Origin: Aquimarina sp040786285
Lineage (GTDB): Bacteria > Bacteroidota > Bacteroidia > Flavobacteriales > Flavobacteriaceae
Length of the DNA stretch: 64,000 nt
Direction: 5' to 3'
NCBI RefSeq assembly: GCF_040786285.1
Contig: NZ_JBFMKQ010000001.1
Span: 1,984,001 to 2,048,000, forward strand
Shown here: piece by piece, positions 18,642 through 29,100 of the stretch
How the letters are laid out: every line of letters begins with the position of its first letter
Numbering within the stretch: the stretch's first letter is position 1
Program-made: the position numbers and the translations under genes
Notes under the pieces: generated by a model
The model's input: only the letters and a program-made list of their open reading frames with translations
What the model was told of the DNA's origin: nothing
Database searches by the model: none

Positions 18642-19019
18642 TTATTCAGAAAACCCTACATAAACGATATCATCCTCAATTTTTACTGGGTAAGTGGCTA
18701 TAGCTTCTAAATCGCCATTAAGGTTTTCTCCATTCTCTAATGAGAATGTTTTTTTATGCATTGGGCATGCTACTTTAGGAATCCCACTTTGATCTCCAAT
18801 CATACCTCTGCTTAGCACCATCTCCATTTTATGCGGACAAACATTTTGACATGCATACCAGGTATTTTTTCTTTCAAAATTAAAAACAGCAATTTGCTTT
18901 CCTTTGTATTTAACGCAAGCCCCTCCATTTTTCGGGAAATCACTTACTTTGGCTGCTTTAAACCATACTGTTACATCTTCTATAGTAGTGGTTTTGTATA
19001 TTTCTAAAATTTCTTCCAT
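18642..19019 (-). CDS. nirD: Nitrite reductase small subunit, Rieske [2Fe-2S] protein
   Basis: The 125 residues form a Rieske-type domain with the full ligand set Cys61-Pro-His63 and Cys85-Pro-Met-His88 ('CQNVCPHK', 'VACPMHKKTFS'). NirD partners NirB in the assimilatory NADH nitrite reductase that makes ammonium. It lies 79 bp after nirB on the same strand, in the usual order. Some bacterial NirD proteins have lost these ligands; here they are all present, so the cluster should be functional. Confidence 0.95.
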   Translation of the reverse strand: MEEILEIYKTTTIEDVTVWFKAAKVSDFPKNGGACVKYKGKQIAVFNFERKNTWYACQNVCPHKMEMVLSRGMIGDQSGIPKVACPMHKKTFSLENGENLNGDLEAIATYPVKIEDDIVYVGFSE

Positions 19020-19098
19020 AATTTTTTAGTTTGTGGTTTCAAATTTCTGATTCCAGGTTTTTATTTTTTTAGAACCTAAAACAGTAAATTTTAAACTT

Positions 19099-21615
19099 CT
19101 ATTTCCAGTGTTCTGGCATCTTTTGATCTCTCAACGGAACAAAAACCAAGTTATCATCAGGCTCCTCGCTATTTACAAAATGATTAAATCGTTTCATGAT
19201 CTCTTCATCCTCTATGGCTTGTGTCCATTCACATTGAAATGTATCTACAAGTGTATACATCTCTGTTTCTAACTCATCGGCTAGACTAAGTTTGTCATTA
19301 ATTACGACTTCTTTTAGGTACTCAATACCACCTTCTAACGTATCTAACCACTTAGCGGTTCTTTGCAAGGGAGCCGCAGTACGGATATAGAACATCAAGA
19401 ATCTATCAAGATATTTGATCACGGTTTCGTTATCAATTTGTTCTGCTAGCAATTCTGCATGCTTAGGGTTGGCACCACCGTTACCGCATACATAAAGATT
19501 CCAGCCGCCTTCTACAGCAATAACTCCAAAGTCTTTACAACGTGCTTCGGCACATTCTCTAATACATCCCGAAACACCTCCTTTTAACTTATGAGGAGAT
19601 CGAAGACCTTTATAGCGTTCTTCTAGTGCTATGGCAAAGCTTACACTTTCATCCATTCCGTAGCGACACCAGGTTGAACCCACACAACTTTTTACCGTAC
19701 GCAGAGATTTACCATAGGCGTGACCACTCTCAAAACCATGATCAATTAAATCTTTCCATATTTTTGGTAGCTGATCTAATCGAGCCCCAAAAAAATCTAC
19801 ACGTTGTCCACCGGTTATTTTAGTGTATAAATCATATTTTTTACCCACTTCTCCTAAAACGATTAATTTTTCGGGAGTAATTTCACCACCGGGAATTCTA
19901 GGCACAACAGAGTAGGTTCCGTTACGTTGAATATTAGCCAAAAATCTATCGTTAGAATCCTGTATCGGAGCTTCTTCGTTTGCGGTATCGGCATAAATAC
20001 TTGCCATGATAGAGGCTACCAAAGGCTTACAGACTTCGCAACCATCTCCTTTACCATGATTATCTAATACGTCATCATATTTTCGATATTCTTTTAACTT
20101 GATAATGTCATATAGTTCTTGTCTGTTGAATTCAAAGTGTTCACAGATGGTATCTTTTACTTCTTTTCCTAAAGATTTTAAGGTAGCATCTACAAGGTCT
20201 TTTACCATAGGTTTACACCCTCCACATCCTGTTCCTGCTTTAGTGCAGGTAATAACATCTCCAAGAGTATCACAAGTACCATCTTGTATTGAACCGCAAA
20301 TAGCTCCTTTACTCACACTTTCACAAGAGCAGATTTGTGCGTCGTCTGGAAGATCCATGACGTCGCCTAAGAGAGATCCAGCCTCACTACCGCGATTCCC
20401 TAAAATTAAATCTTCTGGGTTTTCTGGTAGTTTCATTGCGGTATTATACATCTGAAATAAAGCATTGTAGTCTGAAGAATCACCTACTAGAATACCACCT
20501 AGTAATTTTGTTCCGTCTTTGGATACATTGATTCGCTTGTAAACTCCACTTCTTTTATTTTCATAAATAATAGCATCCACATCATCACCATCATCAAGTG
20601 CATCTCCAAAACTAGCTACTTCTGTTCCAATCAATTTTAATTGGGTGGACATATCAATATGATCTATCATAGTGTTATCGATATCTCCTGTAATTTGGGA
20701 CATTGCTATTTCTGCCATGTCATATCCAGGAGCCACCAATCCATAGATCATGTTATTGTATAATGCTACTTCACCGATGGCGTAGATATGATCGTCTGAT
20801 GTTTTCATTCTGTTATCTACAATTATACCACCCCGTAAGCCTGCTTCGAGGCCGCATTCTTTTGCAACTTCGTCTCGAGGACGAATACCCGCCGAAATCA
20901 CTAGCATATCGACTTTTAATTCTGCACCATCGGTATATTGTAAACCTTCAATTGCGCTTTCACCTTGAATAAAATCAGTTTGCTTACTTACATGCACGCT
21001 TAGCCCTAAACTTTCAATTTTGGCTTGTAACATATTGCTGCCGCCTTGATCAAGTTGTCTGGGCATTAATCGAGGAGCAAATTCTACCACATGAGCTTCT
21101 AATCCTAATTCTTTAACTGCATTAGCGGCTTCTAATCCCAATAATCCGCCACCTAATACGGCAGCCTGTGTTTTTCCTTCAGATTTTAGTTTTTTTGCGT
21201 ACCCTTCAATAGCTTCAAGGTCCTCAATAGTTCTGTAGACAAACACCCCTTCTTTTTCTACACCGGGTATAGGAGGGACAAACGCAGATGATCCTGTAGC
21301 CAGGACCAAATAATCATAAGAATATTTTATTCCGCGATGGTTTGCAACTGTTTTTTCTTCTCTGTTAATTTCGGTAATCATTTCGGAGGTATGAAGATCA
21401 ATATTGTTTTCTTCATACCAAGTGGCAGAAGACATACTTAAATCTTCGGCAGTTTTTCCTGCATAAAATTCGCTTAAGTGAACTCTGTCATAAGCTCTTC
21501 TGGGCTCTTCTCCGAAAACAGTAAGTTTATATTCACCAAACTTTTCTGAGTTGACAAATTTTTCACAAAACTTATAACCCACCATCCCATTACCAATTAC
21601 GATTACCTTTTTCAT
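19099..21615 (-). CDS. nirB: NADH-dependent assimilatory nitrite reductase, large subunit
   Basis: The 838 residues start with an FAD/NAD oxidoreductase part (about 1-400, 'VIGNGMVGYKFCEKF', 'LATGSSAFVPPIPG', 'AVLGGGLLGLEAA'). BFD-type [2Fe-2S] segments follow ('CSCESVSKGAICGSI' and 'CTKAGTGCGGCKP', about 425-490). The last part is the siroheme/[4Fe-4S] nitrite reductase half, with 'CVGSTWCRYG', 'GCIRECAEARCKD' and 'GNGGANPKHAELLA'. It reduces nitrite to ammonium in the cytoplasm. Its promoter carries the shared nitrate-cluster palindrome at 21642-21657 next to a -7 element at 21635-21642, giving a very short leader. Confidence 0.97.
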   Translation of the reverse strand: MKKVIVIGNGMVGYKFCEKFVNSEKFGEYKLTVFGEEPRRAYDRVHLSEFYAGKTAEDLSMSSATWYEENNIDLHTSEMITEINREEKTVANHRGIKYSYDYLVLATGSSAFVPPIPGVEKEGVFVYRTIEDLEAIEGYAKKLKSEGKTQAAVLGGGLLGLEAANAVKELGLEAHVVEFAPRLMPRQLDQGGSNMLQAKIESLGLSVHVSKQTDFIQGESAIEGLQYTDGAELKVDMLVISAGIRPRDEVAKECGLEAGLRGGIIVDNRMKTSDDHIYAIGEVALYNNMIYGLVAPGYDMAEIAMSQITGDIDNTMIDHIDMSTQLKLIGTEVASFGDALDDGDDVDAIIYENKRSGVYKRINVSKDGTKLLGGILVGDSSDYNALFQMYNTAMKLPENPEDLILGNRGSEAGSLLGDVMDLPDDAQICSCESVSKGAICGSIQDGTCDTLGDVITCTKAGTGCGGCKPMVKDLVDATLKSLGKEVKDTICEHFEFNRQELYDIIKLKEYRKYDDVLDNHGKGDGCEVCKPLVASIMASIYADTANEEAPIQDSNDRFLANIQRNGTYSVVPRIPGGEITPEKLIVLGEVGKKYDLYTKITGGQRVDFFGARLDQLPKIWKDLIDHGFESGHAYGKSLRTVKSCVGSTWCRYGMDESVSFAIALEERYKGLRSPHKLKGGVSGCIRECAEARCKDFGVIAVEGGWNLYVCGNGGANPKHAELLAEQIDNETVIKYLDRFLMFYIRTAAPLQRTAKWLDTLEGGIEYLKEVVINDKLSLADELETEMYTLVDTFQCEWTQAIEDEEIMKRFNHFVNSEEPDDNLVFVPLRDQKMPEHWK

Positions 21616-21634
21616 AAATTACGTATTTATGATC

Positions 21635-21660
21635 CAAAATTAAGTATTAATACGTATTTA
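21635..21660 (-). promoter_or_regulatory. nirB promoter with shared nitrate-cluster palindrome
   Basis: On the minus strand, TACGTATTAATACTTA lies directly before TAATTTTG, which fits the Bacteroidota -7 element TAnnTTTG (complement at 21635-21642). The ATG is about 20 bp further on. A second ACGTATT copy lies at 21621-21627, within the expected leader. The same arrangement recurs at 23146, 24131 and 26123. Confidence 0.7.
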
Positions 21661-21714
21661 AATAGTAAGAATTACGTAATTATCAATATGGTAAATTGAG
21701 GATTTCAAAAAAAT

Positions 21715-21758
21715 ATATAGAATACCCTGCAAAATCATTTTTGCAGGGTATTCTATAT
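21715..21758 (-). terminator. Strong 20-bp hairpin after the porin gene
   Basis: ATATAGAATACCCTGCAAAA (21715-21734) pairs perfectly with the run at 21739-21758 across a 4-nt loop, 20 bp past the porin stop. It separates the porin transcript from the nirB promoter. The arms are symmetrical and A/T-flanked, so it could stop transcription from both directions. Confidence 0.8.
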
Positions 21759-21778
21759 TACTTATAAAGTTGATAATA

Positions 21779-23098
21779 TTATTCTGTTAGAGGTACGGCT
21801 GGTTTTGGGCTCCACTTTAAGAAGTTTGGTTTCACAACTAACATAGCCCAACCCCAATTTTGAGTGCTTGCAGGATTTGTTACACCTTTTAGGATTTCCA
21901 TCGAGTCTGATGCAAACATATGTGAGTATCCAATTTTTAGAGTAGCGAAAGGGAGTAGTTTCTGAGTAAATACTAGATCAACTTCGGTACCCAAATAGTC
22001 ATCTACATTATCAGCCAAGCTTTCTGCTCCAGAGAAGTAATGCGCTTTGATAAGTAAACTTGATTTTTCTCCAGTCTTGATCACTGTTTTTGCATAAATA
22101 TCATTTAATCCAATAGTATTAGCATGATTACCTACATAGAAATAATCCATATATCCATTAAATTTGTGGTTGGTTCCAAAAATTGGGAAGAACGATGTAA
22201 TTTCTCCATCGGTACCACCATCGTCATCACCACTTAAAGTTTCAAAACCAAGTCCAAATAGTGTTTTTCCCGGTTTGTATGTTACCTCTAGCATTGCATT
22301 GTATGCAGATAAATCAATATTTTCTGTGAATTCTCCTGTTTGTCCATATAGATTAGCGGCTATAGAAAGTCCTTTTGTAGGTTTAGCAACCAAATGAGTT
22401 CCGAAAGTTTGTCTATTTATGTTACCATCCACAGGAGTTTGGCCATCTACGGGGTCTAGGTTTTGATAGGAGTTATTAGTAACAAGAAAACTTGCAGAAA
22501 ACCTCTCCCAGTCTTTATGTAACCAAGCATACACCATTCCTTTATAATCAAAAACTGCTCTTGCATTTCCTCCATTGTTAGGATCAAATAAAGTGGTTTG
22601 TCTACTTATTCCATTTTGATTAAAAGCCAACCCAATATCTAGTTTAAAACCTTCCTTTTTATATTGAAGTAAAGCAGCATCATGAAATCGTCCTTGCATT
22701 GCCCAATCCAAACCTCCAAAAATTCTCTGATCATCATATGAAAGAGCTTGCCTTCCTAATTTTGTAGACCAACCACTCCCAAATTTGAAATCAATCCAGG
22801 CTTGAGCTAGAGAAAAACTATTGTTGTTATCTGCCGCTGCAATCTGTGGAGTATCTCCCCAAACGCTTACATCCTGAACACTTAGATATGCTGAGAATTT
22901 TTCTTGCTTAAACCCAAATTTTAATCGAGATCGTTGTTGTACAAATAATCCCGCGTCTAGACCATCGGGAATAAGATTGCCAAAACCATTTGAATATTCT
23001 AATCGAGGTCTAATATCGGCATCAATACTTATTTCTTGTGCTTTCCCTATAAACACAATTACTATTAGTAGTAAAGTAAGTTGTAATTTGTTTTTCAT
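21779..23098 (-). CDS. Outer-membrane beta-barrel protein, alginate-export (AlgE)-like family, in nitrate cluster
   Basis: The 439 residues start with a signal peptide (about 1-20, ending 'IGKAQE'), then alternating beta strands with many aromatic girdle residues. 'DADIRPRLEYSNGFG', 'RQALSYDDQRIFGGLDWAMQGRFHDAA' and 'AWIDFKFGSGWSTKLGRQ' are typical of alginate-export-type porins. In Bacteroidota this family is often found with nitrate or nitrite genes, so a role in anion diffusion across the outer membrane is plausible but unproven; alginate export is unlikely given the neighbours. It has its own promoter, with a 26-bp perfect palindrome, and its own terminator. Confidence 0.82.
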   Translation of the reverse strand: MKNKLQLTLLLIVIVFIGKAQEISIDADIRPRLEYSNGFGNLIPDGLDAGLFVQQRSRLKFGFKQEKFSAYLSVQDVSVWGDTPQIAAADNNNSFSLAQAWIDFKFGSGWSTKLGRQALSYDDQRIFGGLDWAMQGRFHDAALLQYKKEGFKLDIGLAFNQNGISRQTTLFDPNNGGNARAVFDYKGMVYAWLHKDWERFSASFLVTNNSYQNLDPVDGQTPVDGNINRQTFGTHLVAKPTKGLSIAANLYGQTGEFTENIDLSAYNAMLEVTYKPGKTLFGLGFETLSGDDDGGTDGEITSFFPIFGTNHKFNGYMDYFYVGNHANTIGLNDIYAKTVIKTGEKSSLLIKAHYFSGAESLADNVDDYLGTEVDLVFTQKLLPFATLKIGYSHMFASDSMEILKGVTNPASTQNWGWAMLVVKPNFLKWSPKPAVPLTE

Positions 23099-23145
23099 TT
23101 GGATATTTTAAAATTAACTATCATGTACTTTAATGTATTTTGAAC

Positions 23146-23171
23146 AAAACTAAGTATTAATACTTAGTTTT
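23146..23171 (-). promoter_or_regulatory. Perfect 26-bp palindrome at the porin promoter
   Basis: The 26 bp at 23146-23171 are an exact palindrome with core TAAGTATTAATACTTA. On the minus strand its end forms TAGTTTTG, a match to the -7 element TAnnTTTG. It sits about 48 bp before the porin ATG. A partial copy (TACGTATT) is at 23192-23199. This is the best-formed member of the four sites in the nitrate cluster. Confidence 0.75.
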
Positions 23172-23306
23172 AATATAATTTTTACATAAAAATACGTATT
23201 GATAATTTTCATTTGTTTAAATTTACTTAGCTGTTTTTGAAATATTCATATATTTGAAAGTACTGATATTCTAAGTTTAGAATATTCTAAATATTAAGGT
23301 TAACTA

Positions 23307-23984
23307 ATGATTAAAATAGTATTGGTAGACGACCATTTTATGGTTAGGGATGGTATTCGTGCAATCCTTGAGGACGAAAAAGATTATAGTGTAATTGGAG
23401 AAGCGTCAAATGGAATAGAGGCAATAAAGTCGATTCAAGATTTGAAGCCGGATATTGCTATATGTGATATCCGTATGCCAGAGATGTCTGGTATCGAAAT
23501 GGTGCAAGAAATAAAGAAACTGGGTTTATCAACCAAGACTGTAATGTTGTCTATGCACGATTCTGATGAATATATTTTACAATCCATTAATGCCGGTGCA
23601 GATGGATATCTACTTAAAGGAGCAAGCAAAGAAGAGTTTTTGAAGGCGCTTTCTATGGTGAGTAGAGGTGAAAAGTACTTTAGCGGGGATGTGTCATCTA
23701 TTTTGGTTAGAAAAATACGATCAGAGGAAGATACATTTTCTAACGATGTAACTTCTATTGCCAAAACTAAAACAATGGCTAAAAACCCCTTTGATTTAAC
23801 AAAAAGAGAAAATCAAATACTTCACCTGGCAATTTCTGGAATGACCAATAAAGATATTGCAACAGAGCTTAATATAAGTAAGCGTACTACAGAGGTGCAT
23901 CGATTCAATCTAATGAAAAAGATGGATGTTAAAAATGTATTGGAACTGAATAATAAAGCGAAGCAGTTCGGAATGATCGATTAA
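23307..23984 (+). CDS. NarL/LuxR-family response regulator
   Basis: The 225 residues comprise a receiver domain (about 1-120) with acidic pair Asp8-Asp9, phospho-acceptor Asp54 ('AICDIRMPEMSG') and Lys in 'GYLLKGASKEEF'. A linker of about 35 residues leads to a LuxR-type helix-turn-helix (about 160-220, 'LTKRENQILHLAISGMTNKDIATELNISKRTTEVHRFNLMKKM'). It is divergent from the porin gene and upstream of the nitrate transporter. The palindromic promoter sites in this cluster are candidate targets. The histidine kinase at 16053 is a candidate partner. Confidence 0.93.
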   Translation: MIKIVLVDDHFMVRDGIRAILEDEKDYSVIGEASNGIEAIKSIQDLKPDIAICDIRMPEMSGIEMVQEIKKLGLSTKTVMLSMHDSDEYILQSINAGADGYLLKGASKEEFLKALSMVSRGEKYFSGDVSSILVRKIRSEEDTFSNDVTSIAKTKTMAKNPFDLTKRENQILHLAISGMTNKDIATELNISKRTTEVHRFNLMKKMDVKNVLELNNKAKQFGMID

Positions 23985-24130
23985 AAAAAAGAAATGAATC
24001 TTTTTTTGTTATAAAATTTATAATTTCTCCCCTCATTTTTATTTAAATATTTAATTTTTAAAGCGTAAATTTTTTAAGTATGTAATTTTTACATGGATTA
24101 CGTATTTTTTGTTTTTTGAATTAAGTAAAT

Positions 24131-24179
24131 TAAGTATTTATACTTAGTTTTGATTCAGAAATTTGCATTCAATGCAAAT
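24131..24179 (+). promoter_or_regulatory. Nitrate transporter promoter with shared palindrome and leader stem-loop
   Basis: TAAGTATTTATACTTA (24131-24146) is a 16-bp palindrome-like site with one central mismatch. It runs into TAGTTTTG (24145-24152), a -7 match. Between the likely start site and the ATG, ATTTGCATT (24161-24169) and AATGCAAAT (24171-24179) form a 9-bp inverted repeat with a 1-nt centre, which could be a second protein-binding site rather than an RNA hairpin. Confidence 0.7.
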
Positions 24180-24187
24180 AGAATATT

Positions 24188-25609
24188 ATGAATCTAAAAC
24201 TAAGAATTATGAATACTTATGGTAAGTCTACTAGTTTAAAACTGCTAAATTTCAGAAGTTTACCCATTAGAACATTTTGGATTACTTCTGTTGCTTTCTT
24301 TTTATGTTTTTTTGCATGGTTTGGTATTGTACCCTTTATGCCGGATGTGGTGAAGGATTTAGGATTAACACCCGATCAAAAATGGAATTCTATCATTGTG
24401 GCCGTATCCGGAACAGTATTCGCTAGATTATTGATTGGCAAACTATGTGATAAATATGGTCCTCGTATTTGTTACACATGGTTGTTGATTCTTGGAGCTA
24501 TCCCAGTTATTTTACTTGGATTTGTTCAAACACCATTACAATTTATTATTTGTAGATTATTTATTGGTTTTATTGGTGCTTCATTTGTAATTACTCAATT
24601 TCATACATCTATTATGTTTGCTCCTAATATTGTGGGTACCGCTAATGCAACATCGGCAGGTTGGGGAAATCTAGGAGGTGGAGCCAATCGTTTAGGGATG
24701 CCCTTGATTGCTGCTGCAGTTGTGAGTTTTGGTGTAGCAGAAACAGATGCATGGCGATATAGTATGATCATCGCCGGGATTGTGTGTTTTTTGATGGGGA
24801 TAGTATATTTCTTTTTTACACAAGATACTCCAAACGGAAATTTTGCAGAACTGAAGGCTAAAGGAGAATTACCTCAGTCTAAAAAAGATGAGGTTAGTTT
24901 TTCGAATGCTATAAAAGACTATAGAGTTTGGATACTTTTTGTTGTATATGCCGCATGTTTTGGTATGGAGCTTACAGTATATGGTACCATGGATGATTAT
25001 CTTCAGAATACATTTCAGTTAGAACGGGTTACGGCTGGTAATCTGGTATTGTCATTCGCTTTGATGAATATTTTTGCCAGAACTTTAGGAGGTTTTTTTG
25101 GCGATAAATTTGGGAAATTAAAAGGATTAAGAGGACGAGTTATATTTTTAGCCATAATATTAGGTGTTGAAGGGCTTATGCTGTCATTATTTTCGGGCAT
25201 GACCGGATTAACTATGGGAATTGTATTTTTAGTAGGTTTTAGCCTTACAGTTCAAATGGCTGAAGGAGCTACTTTTTCTGTGGTTCCCTTTATTAATAAT
25301 AAAGCTATAGGATCTATTTCGGGTATTGTAGGTGCAGGAGGAAATGTGGGAGCTTTTGTGGCTGCTTTGGTATTAAAATCAAAATCAGCAATAGCTGAGA
25401 AAACTGCCATTGCTGCTAATAAAAATTTGGGACAAGAGGCCGTCGAAGCAGCTCAGGCTTTAGCTTCTTCAGAGGCAGTTTCGAGCGGGTATTTTATAAT
25501 AGGAGTTTTTGTGGTTTTTACTGCTGTAGTATCGTTAGCCATTAAGTTCTCTACCGAGGATGAAAAAGCGGTAGCTAAGGAAATGAAAAACATTCCTGCT
25601 TATAGTTAA
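24188..25609 (+). CDS. Nitrate/nitrite transporter, MFS NarK/NasA type
   Basis: The 473 residues have about 12 membrane helices. Helix 1 contains 'FLCFFAWFGIVPFMPDVVKDLGL'. The nitrate signature regions are present: 'GTANATSAGWGNLGGGANRLGMP' (first NS motif) and 'GATFSVVPFINNKAIGSISGIVGAGGNVGAF' (second). The 'RLLIGKLCDKYGPR' loop is the MFS motif A. It should bring nitrate, or exchange nitrite, across the inner membrane. An alternative ATG seven codons in (24209) is possible. It sits after the response regulator and carries the shared promoter palindrome. Confidence 0.94.
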   Translation: MNLKLRIMNTYGKSTSLKLLNFRSLPIRTFWITSVAFFLCFFAWFGIVPFMPDVVKDLGLTPDQKWNSIIVAVSGTVFARLLIGKLCDKYGPRICYTWLLILGAIPVILLGFVQTPLQFIICRLFIGFIGASFVITQFHTSIMFAPNIVGTANATSAGWGNLGGGANRLGMPLIAAAVVSFGVAETDAWRYSMIIAGIVCFLMGIVYFFFTQDTPNGNFAELKAKGELPQSKKDEVSFSNAIKDYRVWILFVVYAACFGMELTVYGTMDDYLQNTFQLERVTAGNLVLSFALMNIFARTLGGFFGDKFGKLKGLRGRVIFLAIILGVEGLMLSLFSGMTGLTMGIVFLVGFSLTVQMAEGATFSVVPFINNKAIGSISGIVGAGGNVGAFVAALVLKSKSAIAEKTAIAANKNLGQEAVEAAQALASSEAVSSGYFIIGVFVVFTAVVSLAIKFSTEDEKAVAKEMKNIPAYS

Positions 25610-26120
25610 GATTGGGGTGTTTACTTTAGAAAAGTTGTTTCAATATCATTTGAGGTATTATAAAAACATAAAACATTCTTTGTTAAAACAGCTTTATTTC
25701 TTTACCTTGTTTAGAGAAAGAAATATTTTAATATAAACATTTGGGGCTTACTATTTGAGTGCGTGTAGAGTACTATGTTTTCTTTATTATTTTTTCAATA
25801 AATAGTATTTTCATAGACTAAATAACTTTCCCATACGTTTAGAAAAAGGTTTGTGAGATATCTTACATCGTATTTTTAATACATATAGAATTTTGATATA
25901 TAAAAACATAACAATTTAGTGTTGAAACCTTAAAGAATTAAGTAGCTTTAAGCGTTTCTTGTGTTGCCGGTTATAACTCGTTTGTAACCGGCTTTTTTTA
26001 TGTTGAATATGATAAAATAACCCTTTTTATAATCTCATTATCATTTTTTAATCAGCTATATTTTGTTGAATTAATAATTCTTCTGATTCTCGAATAGAAA
26101 ACGGTTTTGAAGTTATGATG
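25610..26120. other. Gene-free stretch between nitrate transporter and nitrate reductase
   Basis: I see no convincing ORF here. The stretch is AT-rich. It contains one clear terminator hairpin, listed separately at 25966-25999, some 350 bp after the transporter stop. That distance leaves room for a long 3' untranslated region or a small RNA ending at the hairpin, but nothing else supports one. Confidence 0.5.
25966..25999 (+). terminator. Rho-independent terminator
   Basis: GCCGGTTA (25966-25973) pairs with TAACCGGC (25985-25992) and is followed by seven T residues. It reads rightward and lies about 360 bp after the nitrate transporter stop. Confidence 0.85.
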
Positions 26121-26122
26121 AG

Positions 26123-26144
26123 TACGTATTTATACTTAGTTTTG
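26123..26144 (+). promoter_or_regulatory. Nitrate reductase promoter with shared palindrome
   Basis: TACGTATTTATACTTA (26123-26138) runs into TAGTTTTG (26137-26144), a match to the -7 element. The ATG is at 26173. The layout is the same as before nirB, the porin and the transporter. Confidence 0.7.
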
Positions 26145-26172
26145 AATAAAGAAAAAAGTATTTAAGCAAATT

Positions 26173-29100
26173 ATGTCTGCATTCAAATCATATAAAACAA
26201 CGTGTTCATACTGTGGCGTAGGCTGCGGAATTATAGCCAATAAGGATGCAAAGGGTGTGATTACGGTAAAAGGAGATCCCGATCATCCTGTCAATAAGGG
26301 GATGTTGTGTTCTAAGGGGATGAATCTTCATCATGTAGTTCAGGATAAGAGTGATCGAATCTTATATCCAGAAATGCGTTGGAGTAAAGGACATGAACGC
26401 CAAAGGGTTTCTTGGGATCAAGCGTTTGATAGAGCTACGGCTGTTTTTAATACTATGATTAAAAAGTATGGAGCAGATAGCGTCGGTTTTTATGTTTCAG
26501 GACAATGCCTAACCGAAGAGTATTACTTGGTAAATAAATTGGCTAAAGGATTTATTGGAACCAATAATATTGATACAAATTCTAGATTATGTATGAGTTC
26601 TGCTGTGGTGGGTTATAAACAAGCCTTAGGAGAAGATAGTGTTCCTATTGCATATGAAGATATAGAACTTGCAGATTGTTTTATGATTGCTGGAGCTAAT
26701 CCTGCGTGGTGTCATCCTATTTTGTATAGAAGGATCGAAGCACATAAAGAAAAGAACCCTAATACCAAAATTATAGTTGTAGATCCCAGAAGGACACAAT
26801 CTTGTGACATAGCCGATTTACATTTACAAATTTTGCCTGGGACCGATGTTGTTTTGTATAATGCAATAGCCAAAAGACTTATCGACAGAAAAAAGATTGA
26901 TAAAAATTTTATTGCCAATCATACCGATAATTTTGGAGTGCTAAAAGAATCTGTACAATCTACGTCTCTTACAGAAGCGGCTAAAATTTGTGGCATTACA
27001 GTTGCCGGAATTAAGAAAGCAGCTTCATATATATCAGATGCTAAGGGGTTTATTACATTATGGGCGATGGGACTTAATCAAAGTTCTATAGGGGTTAATA
27101 AAAACAATGCTCTTCTAAATTTGTCTTTGCTAACTGGTCATATCGGAAAACCGGGATCAGGGCCATTTTCATTAACAGGTCAACCAAATGCTATGGGAGG
27201 ACGAGAAGTCGGTGGTATGGCTAACTTATTGGCCGTGCATAAAGATTTAGGCAATGCAGAGCATAGAAGAGAAGTAGCTAATTATTGGGGAGGAAAAGAA
27301 ATATCTCCAAAGCCTGGACTTACAGCGACCGAAATGTTTGATGCTTTAGAAAGTGGAAAACTAAAGGCAGTTTGGATTATATGTACTAACCCTCTAGTGA
27401 GTCTGCCCAATGCTAATAAGGTTGAAAAAGCCCTAAAAAATGCAAAGTTTGTCATTGTTCAAGATATATCACATCGATCAGAAACAACAGAATATGCTGA
27501 TTTAGTACTTCCGGCCGCAGGTTGGGCAGAAAAAGAAGGTACTATGACTAATAGTGAACGTCGTATAACGTATCTAAATAAAGTAGTAGATCCACCGGGA
27601 GAAGCACTACCAGATGCAGAAATTCTCTGGAATTTTGCCAGAAAAATGGGATATAGAGGGTTTGATTATAACTCTGTAGAAGAGGTCTATAAAGAACACT
27701 GTACCCTTACCAAAGGAACTAATATTGATATTTCTGGACTTAGTTATGCACGCCTTAAAACCGAAGGTAGTTTTCAGTGGCCTGTGCCCGATAATAATCA
27801 CTTAGGGACACCCCGTCTTTTCGAAGATAAAAAATTCTATACCGATACTAGAAATGCAAAATTTGTAGTTCCTAGGTTTACTAAGCCAACTTCTGAATTA
27901 CTTACCGAGAAACACCCATTAATTTTGACTACGGGTCGAGTAAGGGATCAATGGCATACCAGGACAAAGACAGGAAAAGTAAATAGACTTCTTACCCATG
28001 TTCCTGATCCGTATTTAGAAATGAATCAAGTGGATGCTTTCTTACGAAAGTTAAGAGATGGTGATATTGCAATTGTAGAAAGTAAACGAGGTAAAGTTCA
28101 GGTCAAAATAAAAGTAAGCGATACGATCACTAAAGGAGTTGTTTTTCTTCCTATGCATTGGGGTAAAGTTTTAGGTAATGATTACGGTAGAGCAAATAAT
28201 CTCACTACGAGTATAATCGACCCAATTTCTAAAGAACCAGATTTCAAGTTTTCTGCTGTTCAGGTATCTAAATACAAAAAATCCAAGCAGAAAATATGCA
28301 TTATTGGTGCGGGAACCGCTGCATATCGCTTTATTCAAACATATCGCGAATATAATACAGAGGATGAAATCGTAGTGTTTTCTAAGGAACCTTATCCATT
28401 TTATAATAGAGTTTTATTGCCAGAGTATGTAAGTGAAGAGTTAACATGGGCACAATTACAGAAGATGCGAGAAGGGAGTATGGAGTCTCTTAACGTAACG
28501 CTTTCAACAAGTAATCCCATCGAAGAGATTAACCGAGAAGAAAAGTATATTGTGGATAGCAAAGGCGAAAAACATACCTATGATGTGATTTTGATGGCCA
28601 CAGGTAGCCGTGCTTTTGTGCCAAAAGAAGTTCCTATTCATCTATCCGGGAGATTTACAATGCGTGATCGAGGGGATGCAGATAAGTTGAAGACCTATCT
28701 TAATCAAACAGGTTTACCCGAAAATGAACAACATGTAACTATAGTAGGAGGTGGGTTGTTAGGTCTTGAATTAGCTGCTGCACTTCGTAAAAAAGAGGTA
28801 AAAATTACTATTGTACAACGAGGAAACCGCCTGATGGAACGACAACTTGATATTGTAGCTAGTCGTTTATTAGCAGAGGATGTTCGAGAAAAAGGTATGC
28901 AAATTCATTTTGACAATGAAGTAGATACGGTTTTTAACCAGGATGCAGGAGATTTAGTGGTCAATCTAAAATCTGGAAAATCTTTTAATTGTAATGCGGT
29001 GGTGTATTCTATTGGTACAATTCCGAATATTGATCTGGCAAAAAAGATGGGAGTGGATTGTCGTAGGGGAATCATGGTGAATCAATACTTACAGTCTAGT

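Noticed and set aside
19626..20972. Several open frames of 65-118 codons antisense to nirB
   Set aside because: They are shadows of the conserved nirB coding frame, without recognisable domains or their own control signals.
21779..23098. Alginate export function for the barrel protein
   Set aside because: No alginate gene is near; the gene is embedded in nitrate/nitrite genes and shares their promoter motif.
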